The position numbers and the translations under genes are program-made. From positions 107,203 through 171,202 of the forward strand of contig JAJOHG010000059.1 in the NCBI GenBank assembly GCA_021029095.1: 64,000 bases of DNA, in the 5' to 3' direction. The notes under the pieces were generated by a model that saw only the letters and a program-made list of their open reading frames with translations, did not search any database and was not told where the DNA came from. The stretch is from Phellopilus nigrolimitatus (lineage: Eukaryota > Basidiomycota > Agaricomycetes > Hymenochaetales > Hymenochaetaceae). Numbering within the stretch: position 1 is the stretch's first letter; each line of letters opens with the position of its first letter. Positions 14,298-26,796 of this stretch are shown here, in pieces.

Positions 14298-16869
14298 ATG
14301 GACAGGCTTCCGCCCAGTCTGCTGTACCTTGTCATATACAACCCGGCTTTGAGCGCCCCCGAAACAGCCCGTCCCGATGACGAAGATGCCGAAGAACAAG
14401 CTCACGTTCTCTTCTACACAGCGAACGACCATGCGGTGTCCAAGGACAGGGTTCTGCGGCAGGTCGGCCTAGCTAAGGCGCTTGTCAACTTCACAACGTG
14501 AGCTCTGCTCGTTGCTCTTCGTGGAAGTTGTTCTGTCTCGTTAAACCAATGCGGCTAGAATATTCGACCCTCATTCTATCTGTGACTCAGTGCACTCGCA
14601 GAGCAGGAGAATGGTTATGCTCTCTCCAGAGCCTAATTTCTGGATACATGCTGTTAGTACAATAACCGCCTGGTATTCGCTCACACGTCTAACGGCGGGA
14701 ACAGTGCTTTGAACTCGAAAAGACATCCCGCATTTCAAAGAAGGACGAAAAAAGCAAGGGCAAGCAAAAGGAAACGGTTTACGATTATAACGAGGCTTCA
14801 CTTCACGATGCAGCTCTTCGAATACGCCTGCGGCTTGGTTACGAGGCATTTAAAGTGCGCCTTTCTATGTTTTCCATCGAGCTAGACATAAACCTGTTTG
14901 CAACAAGGTGCTGCATGGTTCGTTCACGTCGATTCTGTGCAAACTAGGGAAGGAGGCCCTGGAGCTCCAACTCGAGCGTTTCTTCACTGTCTGGTCTTGG
15001 AGCTGGGACCTTGGCAAACAAGTACCCTTTGCAGATTATCTTGGTGAGCCGGAACTCACGCGCCGTGGTAAGCATTCGTCAGGCTTACCCTCCGCGAAGG
15101 TATCCGGGTACACCCACTCAGCAATCAATTAATGTCTCTGATCGATATGCTCGAAGACAGAATGCCTCCACACTACTCCCCGCTCATCCTTGTTTCACCC
15201 TGTGTTGTTGTGTCGAGGACATCACCTTTGCTACATTCTCCATCCTTGATACGCCATCTTCAATCAATACTAGAAAATCGACCATCAACCTCTCAAGGGA
15301 TTACGGATGAATCTTCAGCAGAAGAACTTAAAGCCCCTGCAGCTGCCACATCGTCCAATAGCGACACTAATCGTGTAAAGAATGGAGCGACGAATAAAAA
15401 ATTCTTGGGTGTACCGGGACTAAATATGAACATAAATGTCGACATGGATGTGCGCAAATGGAGCTGGCCAGGGGTTTTGACTTTCGGCAAAGGTGGAAAC
15501 CCGTCGAAGCCCAAAGTCCAGGAGAATAGCTCATCTGAGAACGATAAAGCTCAAAATCCGGTAGAGGATGCACCCACATTAGAAGCGGGCGAGGAGAATA
15601 GCCAAGCAAAGTCTGCGAAGGAAGAGGCCGCAAGAGATCTACAGAAAACACCAAAGCCAAAGGTGGATTCTCAGGCGTTGGAAGATGCCTTATCTTCTGA
15701 CGCTAGCTCACTAGCTGGTTCAATATCATCGGAACACGCTTCAGAGGCAGCCGGAATGGATTGCATTGCTGACCCTCGCGTGGCATTTGCTAATGTTTCC
15801 TCCAGGCCTGAATCCATCACCACACATCCAGAATCTATTTTTGACGGAAAGAACACGGATCCATTACTTGGCAATGGCATGTCGGATGCACAACGGCCCG
15901 AGTGCAATATCGAAGCCCAGTTGCCTGGCTCTCAACATGGGGATGGATCACTAGAATCATCGCAATCCAAACCGCCCATCTCGTTCTCCCAAACTTTTGT
16001 ACATCTCTTGGACTCGAACCCTTTGGATACCCGCCGTGTACTTATCAGATATATACGCGTGAGTTGTAAAGTAAGATATTCTTACATTGCTTGCTTATAC
16101 TTGGTTTTTGAATACCATAGAATGAAAATTTACTACTTGCATTAGTACCCTCTCTGGACAAAGATGATATCCTGGATGACGAAATATGGCAAGACCTCCT
16201 AGAAAGATGCACGGAACTCGTTGAGCGCCTGAAAGAGACCGTCGAAACTGAACAGGAGAAAATGTGTGTCCTGCCTTTTTCGCATCATTATATCACTCGT
16301 CATATCTTTTTGCATAGCGCAGCTGCATTCTCCTCGTCTCCTGTTCAAAACGTGCTCCAGAAATCACAACACGTCATCGCCGCACCGAACGAATTAACCT
16401 ATTCAAGCGCAACATTTTCAGCGACGTCGTGGCATCTCCATGAAGGACAGCGGGTGCTGGAGCTGTGAGTCCTATGAATTCAATTTTTTCTTCACGAATG
16501 TTCGCAGGTTGATTTTGGCATTTCGCCCAGCGACCAAGAGTCCTTGGAAATCTTTTCACGGGGACAGAGTCCGCAGGACTGGCATCTGGTGAAGCGCGGC
16601 CTCGGTATATGCGGAGACGTCTACATGGAGATCGGAAGGAAAGAGGCAAGCCTTGTTGATGTAGATAACGAAATCACTGCCGTTTTCCGGAGGTTTGTCG
16701 AGTGAGTTTGCTTTGTATGTATTATCTGATGCTTCTGTAAGTTACGACGTCTCCCCGTCGGGATGTAATTACTGAACCGCAAGTCATTTGCAGCTCCAAC
16801 TTGGATTTCTATCTGAGCGTGGCGAAAATAATTTATACTCAGAAAGAAACTGGCCCAACGCCGAGTTGA
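14298..16869 (+). CDS. CCZ1: Vacuolar fusion protein CCZ1 (Mon1-Ccz1 Rab7 exchange factor subunit)
   Basis: Longin-domain subunit of the Mon1-Ccz1 complex that activates the Rab7 homologue in late endosome and autophagosome fusion with the vacuole. The start reads MDRLPPSLLYLVIYNPALSA, then an acidic stretch and HVLFYTAN, the family's N-terminal longin pattern. After an intron it continues RRMVMLSPEPNFWIHA, another family hallmark. Later exons give LHDAALRIRLRLGYEAFK, then VLHGSFTSIL, YSPLILVSP, a long serine/glutamate-rich insert (about 15,290-15,990), FVHLLDSNPLDTRRVLIRYI, LLALVPSLDKDDILDDEIW, and a C-terminal block ending LSVAKIIYTQKETGPTPS. The stop TGA is at 16867-16869. Introns are short. 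The large disordered insert is common in basidiomycete copies but its role is unknown. Confidence 0.85.
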
Positions 16870-17182
16870 CAGTTTGGCGGAGATTGTCGAGTTGAGTTGT
16901 GATGCAAAACCTTGAGACAGGATTACTGGCCCATATATCTCTTTTGTTAATTACTGTATATGCTGTACATTCGGACGAGTTATCTGATCATAAGAAAACA
17001 AATCGACTCAAGACTGTGGACCGAAGACTAGAACCATCATTTATACATACTAGTACGCCGTATGATCGATATCTCCTGACCAGTCCCCGTGGGGTTGGAC
17101 AGGATCCGAAGCATGTGCCCAAGCCCACTGGCACTGGCACAAGCTCGAATTCTGCTCTTCCCTCGCCTCATCCTCAACCATC
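16870..17182. other. Intergenic region, CCZ1 to DAK
   Basis: About 310 bp between two plus-strand genes. It should hold the CCZ1 3' UTR and the promoter of the dihydroxyacetone kinase gene. No gene or clear site was recognised. Confidence 0.4.
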
Positions 17183-19513
17183 ATGCTCGGATCTGACAAG
17201 CACTTTCTGAACACGCCCGCGTCGCTTGTTACCGATTCGCTGAAGGGCCTGTGCGCTGCTAATCCAGCTGTCAAGCTGGATGCTACGAACAAAGGTCAGA
17301 GTGCATACAACCGGCGGATTGGGCATTTCTGAACCTCTCCCTTGCGTTTAGTCTTGTACCAGATAGAACCTGATCGCTCGAAGGTGGCCGTGATCTGCGG
17401 AGGAGGATCTGGTCATGAACCTGCGCACGCTGGTTTCGTTGGTGCGTGTACTTTGATGGTTTTACACTTCGGTCTCCCTTTCATGCTATGGTTCATCGGC
17501 AGGCAATGGCATGTTGACTGGTGCGCGAGTACGAAAAGCAACCCGCGCCCATCTCGTTAATAAACGTTTAAAGCTGCTGTATGCGGAAATGTTTTCGCCT
17601 CTCCGAATGCAACGCAGGTCCGTCGCGGCATCGAACTCGTAGACAATGAGAAAGGGTGCGTGCAATTCTGTATCTTTCTCCAGAGCTAATCTGACCACGT
17701 AAACACAAAACAGCACACTGATAGTCGTCAAGTACGCTGTATTATCACCGCATGTAGTTGCATCTAACCCACCCTGAAGAAACTACACAGGAGACGTGCT
17801 CAATTTTGGTCTTGCAAAGGAGAACTACGCCGCTTCTCATCCAGACAAAATTGACGAAGTCAAGTTTCTCATAGTCGGGGACGATGTGAGCGTCGGGCGT
17901 ACGCAAGGAAGCATTGTGGGACGCAGGCTCGTTGTTCTTTTCTGCAACACATTCACACTTAATAATTTCCTTGAAGAGGTATGGCAGGGACTGTCATCGT
18001 CTATAAGATTGCTGGTGCACTGGCTCGACGCGGTGCAAGCCTTGACGAGGTCCACTCCGTCGCACAATGGGTTTCTACGCGCCTAGGTACAGTTGGAGCA
18101 GGACTGGAACACTGCCATGTTCGTCTCTCCTTTTCTTTGGTTTCGTTCTCTAAAGTGTTACGGCTTTCCCAGGTCCCCGGTACTGAGCCCTCAAATTCGC
18201 ACTTGTCTTCATCCGAAGTGGAGATAGGCATGGGCATTCACAATGAGCCGGGACACGCGCGCATCTCGCCCGTCCCGCCTCTTAGTACGCTCATCGCACA
18301 GCTCGTCGATCTCCTTTCCTCTAGTTCCGACCCTGAGCGCTCCTTCCTGCCCCTCGTGAGCGATGGCTCCGACGAGGTCGTGCTCATGGTGAACAACCTC
18401 GGCGGACTGAGCGAACTAGAACTTGGTGCCATCGCAGGGGAGGCGGTTAGTGTCTTGCAAAAGAAAGTTAAGATTCACCGTGTGCTAACTGGGAGCTTTA
18501 TGGTTTGTATCTTCCCGAGGCTCTCAATTTTGGCTTGTGCTGATCTCCAGAAAGACTAGTTTGAACATGCCGGGCTTCTCTCTTACCATTCTACTTCTTC
18601 CTCGTGTCTCTGACGCCAATGCCCCATCAATGTCCGAGATACTTTCTCTTCTCGACGAGAAGGCTGATGCGCCCGGCTGGAAATGGTCTGCGCCTTCGCC
18701 TCCTGAGTTGGTTGCTCAATCCACCTCCGCGCCTGCCGTTGAGAGCCTCGACTTGAAGGCGAAAGAGCAGCCAAAAATTGCCGCAGCCGATCCACAGGCA
18801 TTCGTTCAATCCGTGACGAAGGCCTGCAAGGCCCTCGCCGGCGCGGAGCCGGAGATTACGCAGATGGACAATATCGCGGGAGACGGGGACTGTGGCCTTA
18901 CTTTGAAAGCAGGCGCAGAAGGTGAGCGACGATAAACACTGAGTTTCTTTGACAGAAAGGCTGTGACTAAAAAAAATCTAGGCGTCCTCAAGGAAATAGA
19001 GAAAGGTAACATCGTCGGGACAGACATCATCGGCGCAACGCTTGCCATTGCGAAGCAGACAGAGGAGCAGATGGGCGGCACTAGCGGTGCACTTTACTCG
19101 TGCGTATCTATTCCTTTTTCAATCTTCGCCTGTTCATGAGACTTTTATCTAGCATCTTCTTTTCCTCCCTCGCTCAAGGACTAGTCTCAGCAGTGTCATC
19201 GCACGACACCAAAGCGACACCTGAAGTTTGGTCCTCCGCGTTCACGCATGCGCTCGAACGCCTGTACTCGTACACGCGTGCACGTCCTCCTTCACGCACA
19301 CTTGTGGACCCTTTGGATGCGTTCCAAAAGACGCTGGCTTCTGTTGACTTTGCTGGTGCTGTCAAAGCAGCTGCTGACGCAGCGGAGGCGACGAAGAGCC
19401 TGGACGCGAAGGCTGGACGGAGTGCATACGTCGAAAGTGAGCTGCTTAAGAAAGAAAATGTACCAGATCCGGGTGCATGGGGCATCAAGGTGATTTTGGA
19501 GAACTTACTGTGA
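17183..19513 (+). CDS. DAK1: Dihydroxyacetone kinase (DAK, DhaK-DhaL two-domain form)
   Basis: ATP-dependent kinase that phosphorylates dihydroxyacetone (and glyceraldehyde), detoxifying DHA and feeding glycolysis. The N-terminal DhaK part shows SLKGLCAANPAVKLDATNK, then the substrate loop CGGGSGHEPAHAGFVG, CGNVFASPNATQ, NYTGDVLNFGLAKENYA, VGDDVSVG, GMAGTVIVYKIAGALA, and GIHNEPGHARI. The histidine of the GIH-EPG motif is the residue that binds the substrate covalently in this family. The C-terminal DhaL part has the nucleotide/Mg loop GDGDCGLTLKAGAEG and MGGTSGALYS. The start at 17183 gives MLGSDKHFLNTPASL. At least eight introns are needed, several in the first 800 bp; one begins GTTCGT (near 18,119) and restores GLEHCHVPGT. 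Domain order and catalytic motifs look complete. Confidence 0.9.
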
Positions 19514-19777
19514 GATATCGAGGAACAAATAAGCTGGAGCAAGGCAGGACCAAAAATGAGGACGAAAATGGGTGTACGTTATTTGTTCGAGTGAAATAGG
19601 GAAACACATGTGGCATGTTGCATAAGCGATCTTGCACTCTTGTATTTATATACGTTGAGAATAAGATCCAGACGATGAACATGTGGAACACGAGTTCTTG
19701 CGATATATTGAAAAAGAAGCTATCCAAAGTACATGGTAATACGAACAAACAATCAAGTAGCGGTTAAACAAGACTCA

Positions 19778-21294
19778 TTATAGATTTGCATCCACATCGT
19801 TTGCATCGTTGGGACCATCGTCCTCTTCACTGTCTTCGTCATCACCATCCTCTTCCGCCTCCTTGTCATCATCATTGTCGTCGTCATTGTCGTCGTCGTC
19901 TTCCTCCTCACTCTCTTCACTTTCATGAAAAGTAAGAGAAATGTACTCATCTCCAATTTGTGTATCGTTCCCCGAAAGATCCCCACGAGGGCCTTGGAGT
20001 TCAGTATCAGAAGTACTCTGTTCAGATGGTGTTGCATTCGCGACAATAGATGGGCGAGCGACTTTTCCCGTAGCCATTGTTGACGACATGCCGGCTCTTC
20101 GCTGGTTTGCACGGATGACATGCGGTAACTTGCATTTCGGGTTTGGGCACGTGCCTTTCTCTGCAAAGTCAGGACACTCCCTCACATGTTGGTGATCGCA
20201 ATCAATGCCCTTTTCACAGAATCCAAGCACGGCAAAATCACGGCACACGCCAATCCGGGGCCCAACATGGACATGTGGGAATAGGCAGTCGTCGCCGTTC
20301 TTGCAACGCCCGTTGTTGGCAAAATGAACACAGAGCGGCGTGCGCTCAGGAGTAGGGTCATGAGATAGCGAGCAAGTTTCGGCAGTGTTAGGACAGCTGC
20401 CTTGTAAGAAAGGCCAGCAGATCGCAATCTTGGAAGGATCATGCTTGCATGGACAAGTGCGTCCACGAGAGCACACACCTAGTAGTAACAAAAAAGTAGG
20501 ACATATTAGTGCATTCTTGTTTAAATACGGAGCTGGTGGAGAATGGTGTAGGTTTACGCACCAGTGACAGAAAAGCGGCTACACTGTTTATCGAAATACT
20601 TCATAGACTTGACGGCTTTCCGGCCCATCCTAGAATAAAATTATGAGAGCACTGAGCACCCGCCTAATCGTGTTGGCACCAGAAGACGGACCTGACAGGC
20701 TTTCTACCGTTAGCCAACGTCATGTTATGATTCTGAGGGAAACGACGAGCAGATTTCGCCTTATACGGCCGTTGAGTTGCACGAGTTCCAGGATAGGTCC
20801 TAGCATAATCTTGTCGAGGTTGAACGGGCTTGAAGGGCGGCTTCGGTGCTGAAGGTGCTTTGGCGACTGCAAAAGTGTCAACTGTTATGATGGAGTCCTT
20901 GATGCCTCAAGCTTTTCTGAAAATGAAGGAGATAAAACGCACGATCTTTGCGGACGAGGCTTCGGCCGGAAGACTGAAATGCGACACCATCGATGACAAC
21001 TTCACGCGGCTGACCAACGCTTGGGGGCGGTAGGCGTGTCGCTGAGGATGCGGCAGGGCGTTGGAAAGCTTGGTTCGACTGGAGCGAGGCTTTTGAAGTA
21101 GGCTTGTAGTCTGGATTGACATACGTGCTATTTCGACCAAAGTACGAAGTGTTGTTAGAGGGTGGGCCAGTCTTATGGCGATTGATTGCGCCTGTCAACC
21201 AGTGAGACTAGGCCAGCGCCGGTCTCGAGCGTAAAAACATACCTGTTAAACGTGCTATCTCTGCTTTCACTGCGTCTTCAGATGACATAGACAT
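19778..21294 (-). CDS. CCCH zinc-finger protein, ZC3H3 (Smicl) type
   Basis: Nuclear RNA-binding protein of the family whose members work in mRNA polyadenylation and export. After an N-terminal disordered, basic region (start MSMSSEDAVKAEIARLT at 21294) comes KYFDKQCSRFSVTG and then five CCCH fingers in tandem: CSRGRTCPCKHDPSKIAICW, CPNTAETCSLSH, CVHFANNGRCKNGDDCLFPH, CRDFAVLGFCEKGIDCDHQH, and CPDFAEKGTCPNPKCKLPH. Finger spacing fits ZC3H3. The C-terminal 90 residues end in a long Asp/Glu run, visible on the plus strand as GTCATC-type repeats at about 19,800-19,920. Four introns lie between 20,480 and 21,250. The stop is at 19778-19780. No fission-yeast name is assigned because I cannot compare alignments. 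Confidence 0.82.
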
Positions 21295-21827
21295 TTTCAA
21301 TATGAACGGAGTCGTGGTAGTAGCGAAAGAGAAGTTCGAGTTGGTCAGTCAGTCAGTGCCTTCCAAATACAGTATGTACAACTTTCTGTACAGCATCTCA
21401 GCCCCACTACACATACGTATGTATGTAGCACTTAAATTTGATCTATTATAACGGAGCGGAATTTACCGGCTGTCCGATGACACGACGTCGCACCGCGGAA
21501 GCCATTTGCCACTGACAATTCGTGCTAGTTACTAACATGATTTCAAGCCCCACATTTACTCAGCCACAAATTGCACGGGACAGCGTATAAAATCAGAGTA
21601 CATTTCCCGAGAGAAATAAGGTATCGCTATGAATATTAAATATGCTCTCACCACCCACTCACTACACATGCGGGGTGACCTTAATAATCCTCAGATCGTA
21701 TGGTCGGTTTTTTTGGCCGCAAAGTGCAGTGTCCAGGTGCTGAGCAGTCTACGACGATTGACCTGCTCTCCGTCGAGCCTATATAAAACCGTAAGCAAAT
21801 GAGCGTAAAGTTTTTCTCAGGGAAAGC
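21295..21827. other. Intergenic region, ZC3H3-like / PMT
   Basis: About 530 bp between the 5' end of the zinc-finger gene and the 3' end of the O-mannosyltransferase gene. It holds the promoter of the former. ATATAAAA occurs at 21781-21788 but reads toward no gene on the plus strand. Nothing else was recognised. Confidence 0.4.
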
Positions 21828-24521
21828 TCACCCTGGAGTACCATACGTGAGGGGGGCAATAAAAAGGAGCGTCAAAAACATCGCGACAGTGAATGCCGCG
21901 ACCACCGCAAGTGCTTTCGGGCCTATGTCTGAGTATTGTGTCGGCCTCATGCGCATATTACGACCACGAATGGAGATCGGGTAGTTGATCGTCTCGGACA
22001 TCACAAAGTTGAGCACGGCGCCTGCGACAAGCGCAGAGAAGAGATGTGAAGGCAAGTAGTGATGGACGAAGAGTTGGCGACTGAACAGGAAAAAGGGGAA
22101 GTAATGTGTTGCCCATCCAATGGTGAACAGGCCAGCGTTGTTCCAAAGGCGATTGCGGACGGCTGAAATAAAAATAAAATAAAATAAAAATAAAATAAAA
22201 ACATGGATCAGTTCAAAGCAGTTGTGAAAAAAATCCGAAAACATACGATCAGGAATGGGCTCAATTCCCCTTCTTCTCGCCAACAAATCCGCACCAAGGA
22301 CACCAACGAAAATTGAAAGCGTAATCGTACACGTCCACCAGGAAACGATATTCCCAATCAAGTAAATCTGACGTTGATCCTTGCTATCAGTCCAGAAGCT
22401 GATACCGCTAATCAGGAACGGCCAGTTAATGGGGTTGCTGGCATATGGGTGAGATGCAGTAAGGCCGGCGTTGTGTTGAAGCATGAGGAGCTGTAGCTCG
22501 AAGAATTTCTTGAAAAAGTTCATCTTCTTCGGTTCCTTCGCTGCTCTTGTAGCTGTTCGACTTTGGAAGTCCTCCTCATCCTCTGCCGATATCAGCGAGT
22601 CAACATACCACGTCGCCGTCTTCTCCTGAGCATTTTTATTGCCATTGATCTCCTGCTGCTTGAAGCCCCAGTCAGGCAGAGGCTTCTTGTGTGTCCACAT
22701 AGACACACGAGTCGGACCATGAATGAGACGGAAATAACCCGACTTAGTCTTCCATTCTTGTCCGTCATCCGCGTCGATGATGCTCAACTGGAAGAGCGTA
22801 TCATTGTACCTTGAGATATCATCCTTCGGCCAGGTCGTGAACTCTTGGTTTGTCGGCATGTGGGGTGAAGCAACGTCGTGTGTAAGAAGGAATGTCTGAG
22901 TGTTGACATGTAAAAGCTGAATGACGTCATCATGGCGGACAACACGTCCACGTCCAGTGGCAGGAAGTGCCTTTGTCGGGACGATCTGCCAATGGTTGTT
23001 TGTGTCATTGTGGCCATAGCCGGTGACCTGTTGACCTACACACAACCGCTCAAAAGCAATTCACGAAATTTTATACAGATCCAACCTTGTGAACTAATGC
23101 GCCCATCCTCGTACTTAAGAGGGTATTGCTCTTTATGGGAATGGAGAAATACTTTCGTCTCCTTGTGCTTCATCGTAACAACATCATAATAACGAAGCTC
23201 TGTAGTCTAGTCAGTATTGCATAATTGATTAGGTTCGAAAGAGTTCACCTTGGCTGTTAAGTAGCATTTCATTCCCGGCCAAAGTCTCCTGGAAAGCGGG
23301 GCTCATAAAACTATCTCCAGCACCAGAACGGGGTAATGTAGCAAAATGAACCCAGAAAAACGAAAGATAAACCATTATAGGAACAATAATAAGACCGATT
23401 GCTCGGGCAACGAAATGTCGAGTAAAGTGTTCCTGAGCCAGTCGAAACGTCAGCTCAGCATCGTTTTGTATTCAATTGAAGAAACTACCATAGAATATCC
23501 CTTCCTGATATCCAGTAAATCCCAAAGATCGACAAGGACAGCTGTTCCAATGGTTAGAAAGATGAGGATTCCATTGATCTTGCAGCCCAAGCAGCATGCG
23601 AGGCACACGCCAGTAGCAACGAGCCACGTCCACCATTCACCCGAGAATTCGCTGTGATACACGCAATTAACTCCAACACCAGAGTTTATCGAGCACAGAG
23701 ACTTACTTGTAGCGCAGCTTCTTGAAGCGTATGTATGTATATATAGTTAAAGCAGTGAAGAAAATCAACTGTGCATCGAGAAGAATGAGGCGGTCCTGCG
23801 CGATGTGCGCATTATCTGCAGAATAGTAAACTTCGAATCCAAATCGAACACCTGCATTCATAGAACATACCAAGCAAGACAAGGATAGCAGAAAACGCCG
23901 CAATGATGGTAGAATACCCGCTCTCCTTCATGATTGCATAAACAATAGGAACCGTAAGCGCACCCAGCGTTGCAGGCAGCGCACGCAAACCGATGTACGG
24001 AACATGGTGTTCAGTGTAGCTGTCTCCGATGTTCTCGAAGTTGAAGTTCCCATCAAAACCAGCAAACCAACCCGCAGCGCCAAGGAGCATTTTTGCGAAA
24101 GGGGGATGCACATCGAAGTAGTATTCTCCACGGATGTAGTATGCAGCAAACTTTCCAAAGTGAACTTCGTCGAACCTGTATAAGACTGAGCAAAGGTATA
24201 AAAGGCCAGCAGCTGGTCACTGACACTACTTCGTCAGGGTTGTTGATTTTGTAAAAACGCGTAAGAAAAGCAAGTAACGTCAACGTGCTGGCGACGAGCA
24301 AGTTTGTTCTGCTCGACTCAGTAGCTGCTTGGAAGCTGCCTCGCTGCGCGTAATGTATTGTTAGCTCGCTGGCTCGCGTCAAGTCCGACGCGTCGTGATA
24401 TACGAACCTGGCTGAATGTCGAAAGATAACGTTCATCTGGGTCTGTCTCCGACGAACGAGTGCTGCCACTTTGTAGTGACGTTCCAGCAGTACGCCGACG
24501 AGTACCGACTGGCGGATCCAT
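21828..24521 (-). CDS. Protein O-mannosyltransferase (PMT family, most like PMT4/POMT1)
   Basis: ER multi-spanning enzyme that transfers mannose from dolichol-phosphate-mannose to Ser/Thr of secreted proteins. The start MDPPVGTRRRTAGTSLQSGS at 24521 is the first ATG. After an intron it reads NLLVASTLTLLAFLTRFYKI, then the catalytic loop VVFDEVHFGKFAAYY (Asp-Glu) and YFDVHPPFAKMLLG. NAHIAQDRLILLDAQLIFF and WWTWLVATGVCLACCLGCKI follow. The MIR region shows QQVTGYGHNDTNNHWQI and HVNTQTFLLTHDVASPHMPT. C-terminal membrane helices include NAGLFTIGWATHYFPFFLFS and HHYLPSHLFSALVAG. The stop is at 21828-21830. I lean toward the PMT4 branch from the THDVA and QQVTGY contexts; PMT1 cannot be excluded without a tree. 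One intron carries an AAAAT-type repeat. It is divergent from PRP4. Confidence 0.88.
22166..22201. repeat. AAAAT simple repeat inside a PMT intron
   Basis: An array of AAAAT/AAAT units. On the coding (minus) strand it is a T-rich tract running up to the acceptor of a PMT intron, so it may serve as an extended pyrimidine-rich stretch before the 3' splice site. Confidence 0.75.
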
Positions 24522-24709
24522 CGTCGACGGCGACGTGAGAGGATGGGTGTTGGTGGTAAAAGTTGACGTGGCCGTCAAGCGCGCGGGCGGTTATGAAGTT
24601 ACTCTTTGCGTCTTCGCGTGCCCAAATACAGCTATTATGCGCGTAGCATTACCTACTGCACTCCTCGCCGTTGCACTCGACAACTTCGACATCGCTGTTG
24701 ATTCTCGAT
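24522..24709. promoter_or_regulatory. Divergent promoter, PMT / PRP4
   Basis: 188 bp between two divergent ATGs, so both core promoters must lie here or overlap the 5' leaders. No TATA element is evident. Start codons of both genes are supported by protein family N-termini. Confidence 0.4.
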
Positions 24710-26636
24710 ATGTCTGAACTCACCCTTGACACACTAATGGACGAAGGAGGGTATGGGGATCGTGCAAGGATGGAAAACCAGGCTTTGCTCGACGAACTGG
24801 AACGAAAAAAGAAGGCCAGGAGTATGGCTGTGCCAACCGACGATGGACGCGTTCGTGCTCGTCTTCGCGAAATCGGCGAACCCATAACACTGTTTGGAGA
24901 GCGCGTAAGATTTTAATATTATTGCGATTTATGCTGTGTTTGTTCATCAAGTGCAGCCAGCCGACCGTCGAGACCGACTCATCTATGTGCTTTCTCAAAT
25001 TAATGCTGCCAGAGGCGACGATGCCCCGGCAATGGAGACAGAGTCAGAAGATGAAAGTGAAGATGAAGCTGTGAGTAGCTTACTCATCCTTCACTCGCCG
25101 TTGTCTCAACAGTGTGCGCAGGTAGAGGAGTTTTACACGCCAGGGTCTATCGCACTCCTCGAAGCGCGTCGGCGCATAGCAGAATACTCGCTGCCCAGGT
25201 CTTAATTTCGCTCACAATAGGCTCAATGAGGTGCTTACTCTTTGTCTGTATCGTTCGTCTGTCTTACAGAGCTCAGAAGCGGGTCGCCCAACAGCGCATA
25301 CAGAGTAAAATGCCTTTGAGACAATTGATTGACATCCGGAAAAAGGTATTTAGTGAAGTCAAGGTAAGCACTTTAGCATTTTCTGTACTCGTCATAAGAT
25401 CAACTCGACCCATCTAGAGCTTCGCAAACATGGGCTCGCAAATTGGTGACGAGCGACCTATCTCTATGGTTCGCTTCTCACCTAACAGCCAAATACTCGC
25501 AACCGGTAGTTGGTCCGGAGGCGTGAAGCTTTGGAATGTGCCTTCATGTGCTCCAATTCGGACTTTGCGAGGTTTTTTTTTTTTTTTTTTTTTTTTGTTA
25601 CCTCTTCTAAATCGAAGTGATTTTACTCATGTCCTGTCAGGTCATGGAGATCGTGTTGGAGGAGTGGCCTGGCATCCGCGAGCAACTTTATCACAAAGCG
25701 AGGAAGCCGTAAACCTTGTCAGCGGTGCTGGTGATTTCAATCTTCACTTATGGTCGCTTACGAGGTAAGCTTATTCCCATGACCATTGCCATGCGGTTCT
25801 GTTGATAATAACCTCCTACAGTGATGCGCCTTTGGCGACTCTCAAAGGTCATGAAGGACGTGTCTGCCGTACGGCTTTTCATCCTTCCGGAGACTATGTA
25901 GCAAGTGCTAGCTTTGATACGTCGTGGCGACTCTGGGACGTGTCCACTCAAAAAGAGCTCCTGCTCCAGGAAGGGCACTCGAAGGAGGTGTATTCGGTAG
26001 AGTTTCAGGACGATGGTGCACTCATTGCCTCTGGGTATATTCATTTCTTTTGTGTTGCGTTGACTGTGCTAAATCTCTCGCAGAGGTCTTGACGCTATCG
26101 GTCGCGTATGGGATTTAAGGACGGGGCGAACTGCCATGGTCTTAGATGGCCATGTCCAGGGAATTTTTTCCATAGCCTTTTCGCCCAATGGGTACCAGAT
26201 TGCCACCGGGGCTGGCGACGACACGATCCGCATCTGGGACATGCGGTCGCTGAAGGCGCTCTACACAATTCCAGCTCACCGGTCGAATGTTTCGGACGTT
26301 CGCTTTTTCCACGCATCCGACCTCCCCACCGTTGCGACGCAGGATATCGAGATGAAAGAGTCGACCCCAAACGACGATGCGTCAGCAGATACATCAAATG
26401 ACGGCAGCACCGACAAGGAGACGGAGGAAAGGTACCGGTCTGGGTTGTACTTTGCCAGTGCTGGTTACGACGGGCTTGTAAAGCTCTGGAGTGCAGATGA
26501 CTGGCAACTGCTCCGTACACTTACTACAGACGCCGGAAAGGTGATGTCTATTGACCTTGCTTGCAATGGCAGATATCTTGTTTCCGGTACGTATAACCGC
26601 AATTTCCAGCTGTACGAGCCTGAAAGCACTGTATAA
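24710..26636 (+). CDS. PRP4: U4/U6 snRNP-associated splicing factor PRP4 (PRPF4 type)
   Basis: WD40 protein of the U4/U6 di-snRNP needed for spliceosome assembly. The N-terminal part has the SFM/PRP4-like motif: [20 protein letters not shown], then [18 protein letters not shown] and [36 protein letters not shown] and [20 protein letters not shown] follow. Seven propeller blades are visible, for example [80 protein letters not shown], and a final [17 protein letters not shown]. Domain order and the [10 protein letters not shown] junction match PRPF4. Several short introns are present. One of them (25572-25640) begins GT followed by 24 T. The stop is at 26634-26636. Assignment is firm. Confidence 0.93.
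25573..25596 (+). repeat. T24 homopolymer at a PRP4 splice donor
   Basis: A run of 24 T directly follows the G of the intron donor (intron 25572-25640). The splice junction is fixed by the protein: CGA G before the intron and GT CAT GGA after it restore the RGHGDRVGG blade. The length of such a run is also prone to sequencing error. Confidence 0.85.
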
Positions 26637-26796
26637 CATTTATAATCGATAAATGACTGGTAATACAATTGTAGCTGCACACATTGCGACAAGAGACAGT
26701 CATAATGAGATAAAAAGCAAAGAAACGCAGGTCCAATTAAATAATGCTACCGTGTGCCCGGTGAGGTCGAAAAGAAAAAGACGGCAATCGAAGCGA

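Noticed and set aside
16000..16022. tRNA B-box-like GGTTCGAGTCC on the minus strand
   Set aside because: Lies inside CCZ1 coding sequence (LLDSNPLDTRR), with no A box or cloverleaf arms upstream.
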